A program made the translations under genes and the position numbers. Below the pieces are notes generated by a model that was not told the DNA's origin, searched no databases, and saw only the letters and a list, made by a program, of their open reading frames with translations. Shown here in pieces: positions 18,590-27,587 of a stretch of DNA of 49,700 bases (its first letter is position 1; every line of letters starts with the position of its first letter). Source of the DNA: Actinomycetota bacterium (GTDB lineage: Bacteria; Actinomycetota; Actinomycetes; S36-B12; UBA5976); the NCBI GenBank assembly GCA_947448865.1, contig CANFOW010000010.1, forward strand, positions 1 through 49,700. The letters run 5' to 3'.

Positions 18590-18619
18590 CGCAGATACCT
18601 ATTGTGAGCGTTATCTGCG
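18590..18619. repeat. Inverted repeat upstream of kup
   Basis: CGCAGATA (18590-18597) and TATCTGCG (18612-18619) form a perfect 8-bp inverted repeat with a 14-bp centre, 40 bp before the kup start. It could be a transcript hairpin in the kup leader or a regulator site. Confidence 0.5.
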
Positions 18620-18672
18620 TCATAAATCTGCAGTTTTGATGCCCAAACAGGCTGGATTGAGAAGGTTCTACG

Positions 18673-18686
18673 GCTGATTAATCAGC
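18673..18686. promoter_or_regulatory. 14-bp perfect palindrome, possible operator
   Basis: GCTGATTAATCAGC reads the same on both strands. It lies 122 bp upstream of kup and 276 bp upstream of the EXORDIUM-like gene, so either could be its target. No T-run follows, so it is not a terminator. Confidence 0.45.
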
Positions 18687-18696
18687 GGTTTGTCAT

Positions 18697-18768
18697 ATCT
18701 ATATAGAGGAGCCCGTGTACGTCTATATAGAGGTGCCTTTATACGCCTATGTAGAGGTGCACATCCAC
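18697..18768 (+). repeat. Three tandem 24-bp units with CTATATAG core
   Basis: The core CTATATAGAGGAGC at 18699, CTATATAGAGGTGC at 18723 and CTATGTAGAGGTGC at 18747 recur with exactly 24-bp spacing, with variable 10-bp linkers. CTATATAG is itself palindromic. The three cores could be tandem protein sites or a structured leader upstream of the secreted-protein gene. The period is a multiple of three, but the overlapping small frame has no ribosome site. Confidence 0.7.
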
Positions 18769-18887
18769 GAGACTTTTGGCACTCCTTAAAGGGGGTAGTA
18801 CCCAGTAAACCATCGCTTTCCACCGAACCCCAGCGAATCGATCACGGTCACTCGAGCCCCCTAACCGCGTCTAAAGTTAGCCAAATC

Positions 18888-18916
18888 TTGGACTTCTAGC
18901 AGATGAAGCCTTAACT
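18888..18916 (+). promoter_or_regulatory. Weak promoter candidate for the EXORDIUM-like gene
   Basis: TTGGAC (18888-18893) is separated by 17 bp from TTAACT (18911-18916), which leaves a leader of roughly 40 nt carrying the GAGGAG ribosome site. The -10 match is poor. Confidence 0.25.
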
Positions 18917-18962
18917 ATTCACTGTTAGCCTTGCTTCAAGTTGTTTGAGGAGTCTTTTTAAC

Positions 18963-21587
18963 ATGAAAATCCAGATTCGCGCTGGTTTATTAGCGGTCTC
19001 GGTCGTTGCAAGTTCGTTAACCTCTGTCGTGGCTGCCCAAGCGGTCACTCGTACAAGCACGGCAGGCGAAGGCCACATCCGTATGTACAACCACGAAACT
19101 CGCGATGGACGAACTGTCACCACGACACCGATTGAAGCGTTCCCAATTCGTAAGGGCAATGCGTCAACTGGCGCAGTAATCTCCGGCAACATCAATTACC
19201 ATGCCAGCACTCCAGTGATGATTAACCCGAATGTGTACATCATCTGGTACGGAACGTGGGCCTCAGACTCATGTTCACAAACCGGCACTACAACTCCTGC
19301 ACTTACAAATAGTTTCTTAAACAATGTTGGTTCGTCCGATTGGTACAAGATCAACATGTCTTACTACCAAACTATTAATGCCACCACGAGTTACGTCACT
19401 GACTTCGTTAAAGTCAATGGCTGTGCCGTGGATGCAGCGTCATTAGGAAAGTCACTTGATGGAGCTGCGCCACAAACTTATGCAGTTGTCAACCAAGCTA
19501 TTGATTCTGGCGCACTGCCAGCTGACCCAACTGGTTTGTATTTTGTTTTGACGTCACCAGATGTCGCCGTGAGCGGTTTTGGTACTTCGTTTTGTGGCTA
19601 CCACTCGTACTCAACTAATGCATCAACCGGTGTGACATACAAATATTCATTTGTTGGAGATCCGCAAAACTACATGGGTGGTTGCGCAGGTCAATCCGCG
19701 GCTTCACCGAACACGAACCCACGCGCCGATGCGATGCTCAGCGTTGTTGCGCACGAACTTGTTGAAGCAGTCTCGGATCCAATGCTGAACGCTTGGTATG
19801 ACGCCGCGGGTAATGAAAATGCAGACAAGTGTGCTTGGACATATGGCACCGCACAGGCTGTTGGAAACGGCTCCATGTACAACATCACCGTCGGTAGTTT
19901 GAAGTACTACATTCAGCAAAACTGGAACGCTACAACTCAGGGTTGCAACATCACATCAACGAGCGCAACATCGCAAACTCTTACTCCGACTCCGACAATT
20001 TCTGGAACAGCGAGTATCGGCCAAACACTCACAGCCGATACGGGAACATGGGATTCCGGGGTAACAGTAGGAAAGCAATGGCTTCGTGGTGGAGTCCCAA
20101 TTTCAGGTGCAACAGGCTCGACGTATGTCGTTGCTAATGCCGATGCCGGTTACTCACTTTCCGTTGTTGCCACGGGAACTCGTGCGGGTTATTTCTCCGC
20201 TGCTCGTCAAAGTGCACCAAGTGCTCAAGTGCCGATTACGTACCAAACGCTTACTCCGACTCCGACAATTTCAGGATCTGCGATTGGTGGCTCAACGTTG
20301 ACCGCTGATCCCGGATCATGGGATGCAGGTTCAATACAGACCTACCAATGGAATCGCAACGGCACGGCAATAGCTGGCGCAACGACTTTGAATTACACCA
20401 TTGCTGCCGCTGACCTTGGCACGAGCCTTACATTCACAGTGACGAGTTCGGAGGTCGGTTTTGCGACTGCACGCAAGACGAGCCTCGCAACCTCGGTAGT
20501 CGTTGCAGGTACACAACAACTCACTCCAGTCCCGACTATTAATGGAACAGCGCGTGGCGGAAATACTCTGACCGCGACTGTCGGTACTTGGGACAGCGGT
20601 GTCACGCTTGCTTATCAGTGGAAGCGCAACGGCGCCAACATCGCGGGTGCGACGACAACTTCTTATGCAATCGCATCAGCTGATGTCGGCACGACACTCA
20701 CTTTTAGTGTGACTGGATCGAAAGCTGCGTTTACATCGGTGACTCAAACAAGCGCAGCAACAGCCACAGTTACTGCGGGTACTTTGACACTGACTCCGGT
20801 TCCATCGATCACGGGAACTGTTCGCGGAGGCAACACTCTCACGGGAGTTGCCGGAACGTGGGACACCGGCGTTACTCTGACCTATCAGTGGAAGCGCAAT
20901 GGAACCAACATCGCTAGCGCAACGAAAACCACATATGCACTAGTTACTGCTGACCTTGGAACCACAATCACATTCAGTGTTACTGGCACGAAAGCTGGCT
21001 TCACTACCGTGACACAGACAAGTGCTGCCACGGTATCGATTCCTGCAGGAACATGGGTGCTCACACCAACGCCAACAATTACAGGCACCGTTAAGGGTGG
21101 ATCAACTTTGACAGCGGTCCCTGGAACCTGGGATACCGGAACAACATTCACATACCAGTGGTATCGCGGAGCTTCGGCAATTTCAGGTGCAACTGCGAGT
21201 ACGTATGCACTCGTTGTGGCTGACATTGGTTCAACAATCTCGGTCAATGTAACGGGAACAAAGGCCGGATTTACAAACGTTGTTAAGTCCAGTGCGCCAA
21301 CTGCAGTTGTAGTGATCGGCACGCAAACCTTGACGCCAACACCAACAATCACGGGAACTCTTACAGTTGGAAGTCGCCTGACGCTTAATTCTGGAACGTG
21401 GGATACGGGTGTTACCAAGACCTACCAGTGGTACAGCAATGGTGTGGCCATCGCCGGAGCGACTGCGACAACCTTCACTTTGACTGCGACCCAGCGAGGA
21501 ACCACAATTACCGCGGCCGTCACTGGAACAAAGACGGCAGTCACAACCGTTACTAAATTAAGTGCAGGAGTTGGACCCATTATTTAA
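18963..21587 (+). CDS. Secreted EXORDIUM/PHI-1-like protein with six 90-residue repeats
   Basis: An 874-residue exported protein. ATG 18963 is preferred over TTG 18945 because GAGGAG lies 10 bp before it and a clean signal peptide begins there (MKIQIRAGLLAVSVV, cleavage after AQA near 27). Residues about 60-335 resemble the phosphate-induced protein 1/EXORDIUM family: IIWYGTW near 95, FCGYHSY, and AHELVEAVSDPMLNAWYD near 262-280 followed by NADKCAWTYG, with six or more Cys. EXORDIUM proteins are extracellular growth-related proteins of plants; bacterial members are uncharacterised. Residues 338-874 are six Ig-like repeats (LTPTPTITGT, GTWDTGVT, YQWKRNG, G-TK-AGF) starting at nt 19974, 20244, 20514, 20784, 21054 and 21324, every 270 bp. 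No sortase motif or C-terminal membrane helix is visible, so surface attachment is unclear. A strong terminator follows. Confidence 0.85.
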   Translation: MKIQIRAGLLAVSVVASSLTSVVAAQAVTRTSTAGEGHIRMYNHETRDGRTVTTTPIEAFPIRKGNASTGAVISGNINYHASTPVMINPNVYIIWYGTWASDSCSQTGTTTPALTNSFLNNVGSSDWYKINMSYYQTINATTSYVTDFVKVNGCAVDAASLGKSLDGAAPQTYAVVNQAIDSGALPADPTGLYFVLTSPDVAVSGFGTSFCGYHSYSTNASTGVTYKYSFVGDPQNYMGGCAGQSAASPNTNPRADAMLSVVAHELVEAVSDPMLNAWYDAAGNENADKCAWTYGTAQAVGNGSMYNITVGSLKYYIQQNWNATTQGCNITSTSATSQTLTPTPTISGTASIGQTLTADTGTWDSGVTVGKQWLRGGVPISGATGSTYVVANADAGYSLSVVATGTRAGYFSAARQSAPSAQVPITYQTLTPTPTISGSAIGGSTLTADPGSWDAGSIQTYQWNRNGTAIAGATTLNYTIAAADLGTSLTFTVTSSEVGFATARKTSLATSVVVAGTQQLTPVPTINGTARGGNTLTATVGTWDSGVTLAYQWKRNGANIAGATTTSYAIASADVGTTLTFSVTGSKAAFTSVTQTSAATATVTAGTLTLTPVPSITGTVRGGNTLTGVAGTWDTGVTLTYQWKRNGTNIASATKTTYALVTADLGTTITFSVTGTKAGFTTVTQTSAATVSIPAGTWVLTPTPTITGTVKGGSTLTAVPGTWDTGTTFTYQWYRGASAISGATASTYALVVADIGSTISVNVTGTKAGFTNVVKSSAPTAVVVIGTQTLTPTPTITGTLTVGSRLTLNSGTWDTGVTKTYQWYSNGVAIAGATATTFTLTATQRGTTITAAVTGTKTAVTTVTKLSAGVGPII
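19974..21584 (+). repeat. Six tandem 270-bp coding repeats (Ig-like domains)
   Basis: Units begin at 19974, 20244, 20514, 20784, 21054 and 21324. The first five are exactly 270 bp and the last 261 bp. Units 3 and 4 are most alike; units 1 and 6 are more diverged. Exact register without insertions suggests duplication of a whole domain and selection on its length. Confidence 0.9.
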
Positions 21588-21614
21588 AGGGTTTTTAACC
21601 GTTATTTGACTGAA

Positions 21615-21657
21615 TCAGGGCAGTTGCTGCACTAGGCACAACTGCCCTGAGCTTTTT
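21615..21657 (+). terminator. Intrinsic terminator of the EXORDIUM-like gene
   Basis: A perfect 12-bp stem, TCAGGGCAGTTG (21615-21626) with CAACTGCCCTGA (21639-21650), is followed by GCTTTTTG. It begins 28 bp after the stop codon. Confidence 0.9.
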
Positions 21658-21838
21658 GTGGGGAAAACCCCATAACTTTGATTTGTAAGGGTTTTAGAGT
21701 CTCGAGAGCCAAAATTCGTCCAAGAAACCGCCAAAACCGATGTACCATTAAAAGGCAACGCCCTGAAATGCCTGCTTAACCAAGTTGCGCTATTGGGCGT
21801 ATCGGCGTGTTTTGGCGTGTGATTTGGGGGAACACCAA

Positions 21839-24800
21839 ATGAACATGAAAAAACTAACTGGTACGGAAAGCGTAGTTACCAGAAAGTTTCTTGTCGCGAC
21901 CGAGCGTCAAGATTTATCGAAAGAGATCACTGTGCAGATGTCCCGCATAATTAATTCAAGCGACTCACGAGGCAAGTCACGCTTTGTTGTTGTTGTCGGT
22001 GTTGTACTAGCGATGTTCGCTGGTCAACTTGAGTTTGCGGGAGCTGCACAAGCTGACCCGACGCCACCAGCATATGTAGTAACCACTTGTTTGGACACTG
22101 TTGCTGATGACTCCGTGCTTTCACTTCGTGAAGCAGTTGCCGAAGCAAACCTTGCGGGATTGGTTAATCAAGCAATCACGTTCGATCCGACAATTGCATG
22201 TAACGGTGACGCAGATCCAGCTGCCAATGAAGGACATCCATTGGTACTCGGTTCAACAATTGAAGTCACAGCAAACGGACTCACAATCGATGGTCTCGGT
22301 CAGACCTCGGGTGACGGTGCACACTTCATCAACGTGATTACTCGCGGTTACAGCAACGAGACGAGTTCCACAGACGAATCCAACTGGTATGTGGATGCAA
22401 ACAATTCGATTTTGTACCAAGAGGTTTACTACGAAGGCCCACTGTTTTACATCAACGGTCCTGATACCGACTTCGCCATCAACATCACTGGTTTGAAGAT
22501 CGACGGTAATGGCGACAACTACATGGGTCGTGCAATTGATGTTGCGCCTCAGGCTGCACCAGGCACCATGCTAGTTAACGTCACAGATTCCTCAATTGTG
22601 AACAACCGTTTAGGTTCAGCAGACAGCTGTACAGCTGTTGATCCAAACGTGACACCACCTACGATCCCAGACTTCAATGGCAGCGAAAGCGAACATCCTT
22701 ACAGCACCATTTGTGTGACCTACGTTGACGGTGATCGCTTGCATGCAAGCGGTGCTGCGATTTTGGCGCAAGGCGCAGGTTCTTCCGTACACATCACAAA
22801 CTCGAATGTGTCTGACAACTTCGCTAAGGGTGTTGGCGGAGCTATTGTCGCTGATCGCGTAGAAGTAACAAACTCAGACATCAACCGGAATACGGCGTAC
22901 TCAAACCCGAATCAAGCAATTGTTCGAGGCGGCGGAGCAATCCTTGCTCTCAATGAAGTAACTGTTTCAGGTTCAACTTTCAAGAACAACAAGATTGTCG
23001 ACGGCTACGGCGGCGCAATTGCAGTCGCAGGAAAGTTCAGCATTTCGAATGATTCACTGTTCCAGAACAACGCAGCGAATCCAGCGACAGACCCAGCATC
23101 GGAACTAAACCACGACTTAGCTCCACAGAGCCTGCGCGTTGGTTTCGGTGGCGCTGTCTCATCAAATATCTTTGCTGCCGTAAACGGCTGGACCCGATTT
23201 GATGGCGAGCATTTGCCAACTGACGATGCGCTGACATCGGATGACTCCAATGCTGAGATCTGGTTAACAGATCCCGATGGTGACATGCGTGGTGGAAAGC
23301 CATTCATCGACCCAGACTTGCTGGCTGCTAATGACACGATCGACAACTCGACCTTTGATTCAAATGCCGCAACCAATGGTGATGGTGGCGCAGTATTCGG
23401 CGATGGCAATCTCGACATCACAACTTCTGATGCGCCAACAACATCCTTCACAACTAACCAGGCTCCTAACGGCAATGGTGGAGCTGTCGCTGTCCGCTCG
23501 GCTTTGACCGTTTCTGATACGCGCTTTGAATCGAACACCGCAAGTGGTGACGATGTTGAACATGGTGCCGGTGGCGCAATCCATGGCTCAGGCTCGACGA
23601 GCATCACGCGTTCGTCTTTCCTTTCTAACATTTCGTACCTTGATGGTGGCGCTGTTTACACAACATTCACCGCACCATTGACGGTTTCGCAGTCACAGTT
23701 CAACAGCAACCGTTCGAACTTGAACGGTGGTGCAATCTCCGCAAACGACTCGTTGACACTCGAAAAGTCAACTTTCGATCAGAACGTTGCATCTAACAAC
23801 GGTGGCGCACTTGCGGTTTACTCATTCGCAAACGCAATTAACAACACCTTCTACAAGAACTCTGCCGGTGCAAGCGAAGCAACTGGTAACGGTGGCGCGG
23901 TTTACATCTGGAACGAAGGTTCCGTGGCGGAAGGTGCAACTGTAGGTAATGCAGGTTCACACTTCGTTAACAACACATTCCGTGGCAATACTGCATTAGC
24001 TTCTGCAGGTGATTCGATTTACAGCGCTGGAGATACGGATCACATTGGCGCCAAAGTTCTCATCGCGATTGCAAATATCTTTGCTGCAGATTCTGATGAT
24101 GCTGGTGACTCTGCACGTGTTCAGTGTGTATCGACCTCTAACAACGGCTGGAGTGCATACACTGACTGGCAGTTCAACATCGCAACAGATAATTCCTGTG
24201 GCGCTGCTGCAGCAACTATCGGATCAGACCCAGGTCCAGCTTCACCTTCGTACTTGTCGACGAACGTTGTTGACACTGTTGCGAACCTGGTGCTGTTCCC
24301 AATTGACCTCAACAATTCACAACCAACTAACAATGGTTATGCAACAACGATTGCGTTAGGAATCAGCTCAAGCGCCGTAAACGTTTTCTTCAAGTCTGAA
24401 GACGCAACTTACTCGCCGAACTCACTTCCATGGGTCCAGACAAGTGAAACATTCACTCCGGAAGATCGTGACGCATTCGTACCGACAGTGGACCAACGCG
24501 ACACTGACGCAAGTGCAGTAAGTCGCGATAGCAACCTAGCTGGTCCAATCAACACTGGCCAGATTGGTTCTCCTTACAACACGAAGCCACAGCACGACGT
24601 CGGTGCTTACGAATTCACTTCCGGTGTACCTAAGGCTGAGACCAACGAGGCAACTCTGGTTCGTAACACGACCGCAACCCTCAATGGCGTGGTAGATCCA
24701 TACCGTTTGATTTCCAGTGATGCATCGTTCTACTACACCAAGGTCAAGCCTTCTGATTCGGATCTTGCGAATCGTTGTACTGATTCGTTAATTGCTGACT

Positions 24801-27574
24801 GGTCCAAGGCAACTGCTGCTCAGAGTCCTGTTTATGGATACTCGGATCGCAGCGTGTCTGCTGCTTTGACCAGCTTGTCAGAAGATACGACCTACTACTT
24901 CTGTGTTCACGTCACGACAGATGCCGGTAACAAGTACGGATTCATTCTGAACTTCAAGACGTTACTGTCAACCGCAGAGACCAACGACGCGTCACCAGTA
25001 GGTGATACCTCAGCAACGTTGCACGGAACGATTAAGCCATTCCGTGTAAACCCAGCTGATGCATCGTTCTACTACACATCGATCGAACCTGTGAGCGGTG
25101 TAATTGATAACCGATGCAGCGATGAGTTAGTTGCAACTCCAGGCTTGGGTTGGACCCAGATCGCAGCAGATCAAAGTCCAGTGACAGGTGACAACGAGCA
25201 GACGCTCAGTGTTGATGTCACAACCTTGACCAAGCACACCGTGTACTGGTTCTGTGTTCAGGTCGGAACGGACGTGGGCAACAAGTATGGCTACATCCTG
25301 AACTTTGAAACTGGACCAAACCAAGCGGTCGTTCAAACGCGTCCTGCAACTGATGTGACTGCTAACAGCGCATCAATTCACGGTTGGATTACTCCGAACG
25401 CACGTCCAGTTGGAAACATGCGATTCCGCTACACCAAGGTTCAGCCAGTTTCGGCTAACGAACCGTGTGTTTCGGTTGATGTTCCTGCGGATACCGTAGA
25501 AGTTCCAGCTCTCGAAGACGGCGTCACTCCAGACAAGTCAACTGGTAAGGGCAATGATTTGATTTATGTTCACGCCGACCTATCTGGCTTGGATACCAAT
25601 GCGCTGTATTACTTCTGTGTCTACTTTGAAACTCCGGCGCTTCGTACACCTGGTGGTACCGCAACATTCATTACGAATGCTGCAGCTCCAGATGTTCTGA
25701 CCATGCCTGCGACCAATGTTGACAACAACAAGGCCCGTATCAACGGCTTGGTAAATTCACATGCTCAAGCGGTTTCGCTCTTGGAGTTCTACTACAAGAA
25801 GAAGGACGTAAATAATCCACTCAGTCTTGCAACGTGTAACGCTGCAAACCCTGATGTGAAAATTGCCGCTTCGCTTCCGGGCAAGAGCATCGTCAGCCTC
25901 ATCGACGGTGGTACCGCAGAAGATGCTGTCTTGATGGGTCTGCTACCTGGTGTTACCTACGAGTACTGCATCGCTATTGCTACAAGTGGATACCAAATCG
26001 ACGGTGTCGATCAGGTAGTAACTGGTGACGTAGAGGAATTTACGACTGGCCCAGCTGCGACCGCAGAAACGAAGAAGGCTACGAACATCACGCTTGATGG
26101 CGGTCAGATGAACGGCACGGTCGATCCACAGTTACTTGATGATTCATCGGATACTGTACGTTTCCGCTACTCGTTAGTAGAGCCAGCTGCAGGTCAAACA
26201 TGTGAGTACATGGTGGACTTCACTGAGGCTGATGCAACGCCAGCAACAGTTTCGGGAACAAATCCGACGGATGTGAGTTACACATTCACAGGTGGAAACG
26301 CTGGAGAAACGTATTACTACTGCGTCATCATGCAAAGCCCGACTGAAACGGTTTACGGAGACACTTTCAAGATCGTTTTGGATCCATCAGCTCCAATTGC
26401 TGTCACTGATCCTTCTTCGCACGTAGGTCACGACTCAGCACTACTTGATGGAACCTTGAACCCACGTGGACGCGCATCGACATCGATGAAGTTCTACTGG
26501 TCAGCCACACCGTTGACTCAAGAGACATGTACAACGGTTGGTACGGAAGTTCAGGCCTATGTTCCTGCAACAACGTCGACAAACCCAGATCCTGACATTG
26601 CGCGGATTGAAAATACGCTCGCATCAACCAAGACAAACATTCTTGGCAATGGTGATGTGGCCGTGTCTGCTTACTTAGACGGCGTGCTACAGCCTGCGAC
26701 AACATATTTCTACTGTGTCTATTTGCGAACAGGCACAGGTGCGAACGTTAAGGAATCTGTTGGAAACATCCAAGAGTTCACGACCCAGAATTTGCACTTG
26801 AATCTGGACTTGAACCTTGCAGCTGGTGGCGGTATCAAGGGTGCTGTTGCGACCACAGGTGGAGATGGTATGTTGCCAAATACTGATCCAGCAGTCACGA
26901 ATTGTTACCCAGATGCAGTTGGCGATGTCTTGATTGACGGCGTGCTGAGTTCAACACCTAACTTGGACAGCGAATACTGCACACCGTATGTAGCTCACCT
27001 GTACCAGTACTCGAAGAAGAAGCTTGTGGGCACATTCTCGGTTGACGAAAATGGTCAATTCGTGGGTGAGTACGTCATCGCTGCGTGTCCAACACCTGGT
27101 CTTCACAAGTTCCAGATCGAAGGTACTGCTCCTGATGGAAGCATTGTTACGAAGTTCATCTCATTCATTGTTGATCCATCGTGTTCGGTGCCTTCATTAA
27201 CAAGAGGTCCAACTGAAGAGACGACTTTGCAGCTTCAGGACATTTTGTTCCCGAACTACAAGTACACCTTGACAGCTAAATACAAGAAGCGCCTGCGTGC
27301 TTACGCACCGCTTCTGAAGGCTGCAAAGAGCTTGAAGATCACTGGTTACACGGAAACAAAGCAACCATCACGCTCCGCTTTGCTAGCTTGTATCGTTCTG
27401 TCGGGCAATCGTGCAAAGATCGTTCGTAGCTACTTGCGAAGCCTTGGGGTGAAGATCAAGTACATCACGATCGCTCGTGGTGCAACGAATCCTGTGAGTA
27501 TCAAGAACCAGTATCGCAACCGACGCGTTGTGTTGAAGTTCACCATTGATCTCAACAACGCGTACACACCGTAG
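21839..27574 (+). CDS. Giant secreted CSLREA / beta-helix / FN3-like protein with OmpA-like C-terminus
   Basis: A 1911-residue exported protein. ATG 21839 follows GGGGGAACACCAA; this gives an unusually long 47-residue polar stretch before the hydrophobic signal segment (about 48-70, cleavage after AQA). ATG 21938 (MSRIINSS) would give an ordinary signal peptide and is an alternative. Residues about 83-105 hold a CSLREA-like motif (CLDTVADDSVLSLREAVAEAN). Residues 300-725 are a right-handed beta-helix with repeated GGA(I/V) and NN turns. Residues about 930-1650 contain six FN3-like units, each with the ATLNG-V-P motif and a YYFC-type strand plus a second Cys. Residues about 1795-1911 resemble the OmpA C-terminal peptidoglycan-binding fold (ITGYTET, LSGNRAKIVRSYL, RNRRVVLKF). 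It is probably a cell-wall-associated adhesin; attachment via the OmpA-like domain is inferred. A bidirectional-type terminator follows. Confidence 0.85.
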   Translation: MNMKKLTGTESVVTRKFLVATERQDLSKEITVQMSRIINSSDSRGKSRFVVVVGVVLAMFAGQLEFAGAAQADPTPPAYVVTTCLDTVADDSVLSLREAVAEANLAGLVNQAITFDPTIACNGDADPAANEGHPLVLGSTIEVTANGLTIDGLGQTSGDGAHFINVITRGYSNETSSTDESNWYVDANNSILYQEVYYEGPLFYINGPDTDFAINITGLKIDGNGDNYMGRAIDVAPQAAPGTMLVNVTDSSIVNNRLGSADSCTAVDPNVTPPTIPDFNGSESEHPYSTICVTYVDGDRLHASGAAILAQGAGSSVHITNSNVSDNFAKGVGGAIVADRVEVTNSDINRNTAYSNPNQAIVRGGGAILALNEVTVSGSTFKNNKIVDGYGGAIAVAGKFSISNDSLFQNNAANPATDPASELNHDLAPQSLRVGFGGAVSSNIFAAVNGWTRFDGEHLPTDDALTSDDSNAEIWLTDPDGDMRGGKPFIDPDLLAANDTIDNSTFDSNAATNGDGGAVFGDGNLDITTSDAPTTSFTTNQAPNGNGGAVAVRSALTVSDTRFESNTASGDDVEHGAGGAIHGSGSTSITRSSFLSNISYLDGGAVYTTFTAPLTVSQSQFNSNRSNLNGGAISANDSLTLEKSTFDQNVASNNGGALAVYSFANAINNTFYKNSAGASEATGNGGAVYIWNEGSVAEGATVGNAGSHFVNNTFRGNTALASAGDSIYSAGDTDHIGAKVLIAIANIFAADSDDAGDSARVQCVSTSNNGWSAYTDWQFNIATDNSCGAAAATIGSDPGPASPSYLSTNVVDTVANLVLFPIDLNNSQPTNNGYATTIALGISSSAVNVFFKSEDATYSPNSLPWVQTSETFTPEDRDAFVPTVDQRDTDASAVSRDSNLAGPINTGQIGSPYNTKPQHDVGAYEFTSGVPKAETNEATLVRNTTATLNGVVDPYRLISSDASFYYTKVKPSDSDLANRCTDSLIADWSKATAAQSPVYGYSDRSVSAALTSLSEDTTYYFCVHVTTDAGNKYGFILNFKTLLSTAETNDASPVGDTSATLHGTIKPFRVNPADASFYYTSIEPVSGVIDNRCSDELVATPGLGWTQIAADQSPVTGDNEQTLSVDVTTLTKHTVYWFCVQVGTDVGNKYGYILNFETGPNQAVVQTRPATDVTANSASIHGWITPNARPVGNMRFRYTKVQPVSANEPCVSVDVPADTVEVPALEDGVTPDKSTGKGNDLIYVHADLSGLDTNALYYFCVYFETPALRTPGGTATFITNAAAPDVLTMPATNVDNNKARINGLVNSHAQAVSLLEFYYKKKDVNNPLSLATCNAANPDVKIAASLPGKSIVSLIDGGTAEDAVLMGLLPGVTYEYCIAIATSGYQIDGVDQVVTGDVEEFTTGPAATAETKKATNITLDGGQMNGTVDPQLLDDSSDTVRFRYSLVEPAAGQTCEYMVDFTEADATPATVSGTNPTDVSYTFTGGNAGETYYYCVIMQSPTETVYGDTFKIVLDPSAPIAVTDPSSHVGHDSALLDGTLNPRGRASTSMKFYWSATPLTQETCTTVGTEVQAYVPATTSTNPDPDIARIENTLASTKTNILGNGDVAVSAYLDGVLQPATTYFYCVYLRTGTGANVKESVGNIQEFTTQNLHLNLDLNLAAGGGIKGAVATTGGDGMLPNTDPAVTNCYPDAVGDVLIDGVLSSTPNLDSEYCTPYVAHLYQYSKKKLVGTFSVDENGQFVGEYVIAACPTPGLHKFQIEGTAPDGSIVTKFISFIVDPSCSVPSLTRGPTEETTLQLQDILFPNYKYTLTAKYKKRLRAYAPLLKAAKSLKITGYTETKQPSRSALLACIVLSGNRAKIVRSYLRSLGVKIKYITIARGATNPVSIKNQYRNRRVVLKFTIDLNNAYTP

Positions 27575-27587
27575 ATAGACAAAAGGA

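Larger units (their letters stand above)
18551..18962. other. 412-bp intergenic region with inverted and tandem repeats
   Basis: This divergent spacer separates kup (minus) from the EXORDIUM-like gene (plus) and is the longest gene-free stretch of the window. It contains an 8-bp-arm inverted repeat near kup (18590-18619), a 14-bp palindrome (18673-18686), three tandem 24-bp units (18697-18768), a short GGGTA-G-TACCC palindrome (18793-18803) and a candidate promoter (18888-18916). No convincing gene is present; a 69-codon frame across the tandem repeats lacks a ribosome site. Confidence 0.7.

Noticed and set aside
18697-18768. CRISPR-like array
   Set aside because: Only three imperfect 24-bp units without spacers of typical length and no cas genes.
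18690-18899. 69-codon frame spanning the 24-bp tandem repeats, giving a YRGA-type repeat peptide
   Set aside because: No ribosome site, very basic composition and no similarity to known proteins; the repeat is better explained at the DNA or RNA level.
18551-18962. c-di-AMP (ydaO) riboswitch for kup or the secreted protein
   Set aside because: Expected by analogy with other kup genes, but the conserved core could not be matched by eye on either strand.
20885-21418. 177-codon minus-strand frame inside the Ig-like repeats
   Set aside because: Antisense of a repeat with biased codon use; hydrophobic Val/Pro-rich product without ribosome site or homology.
23005-23631. 208-codon minus-strand frame inside the giant adhesin gene
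   Set aside because: Shadow frame within a continuous, motif-rich coding region.
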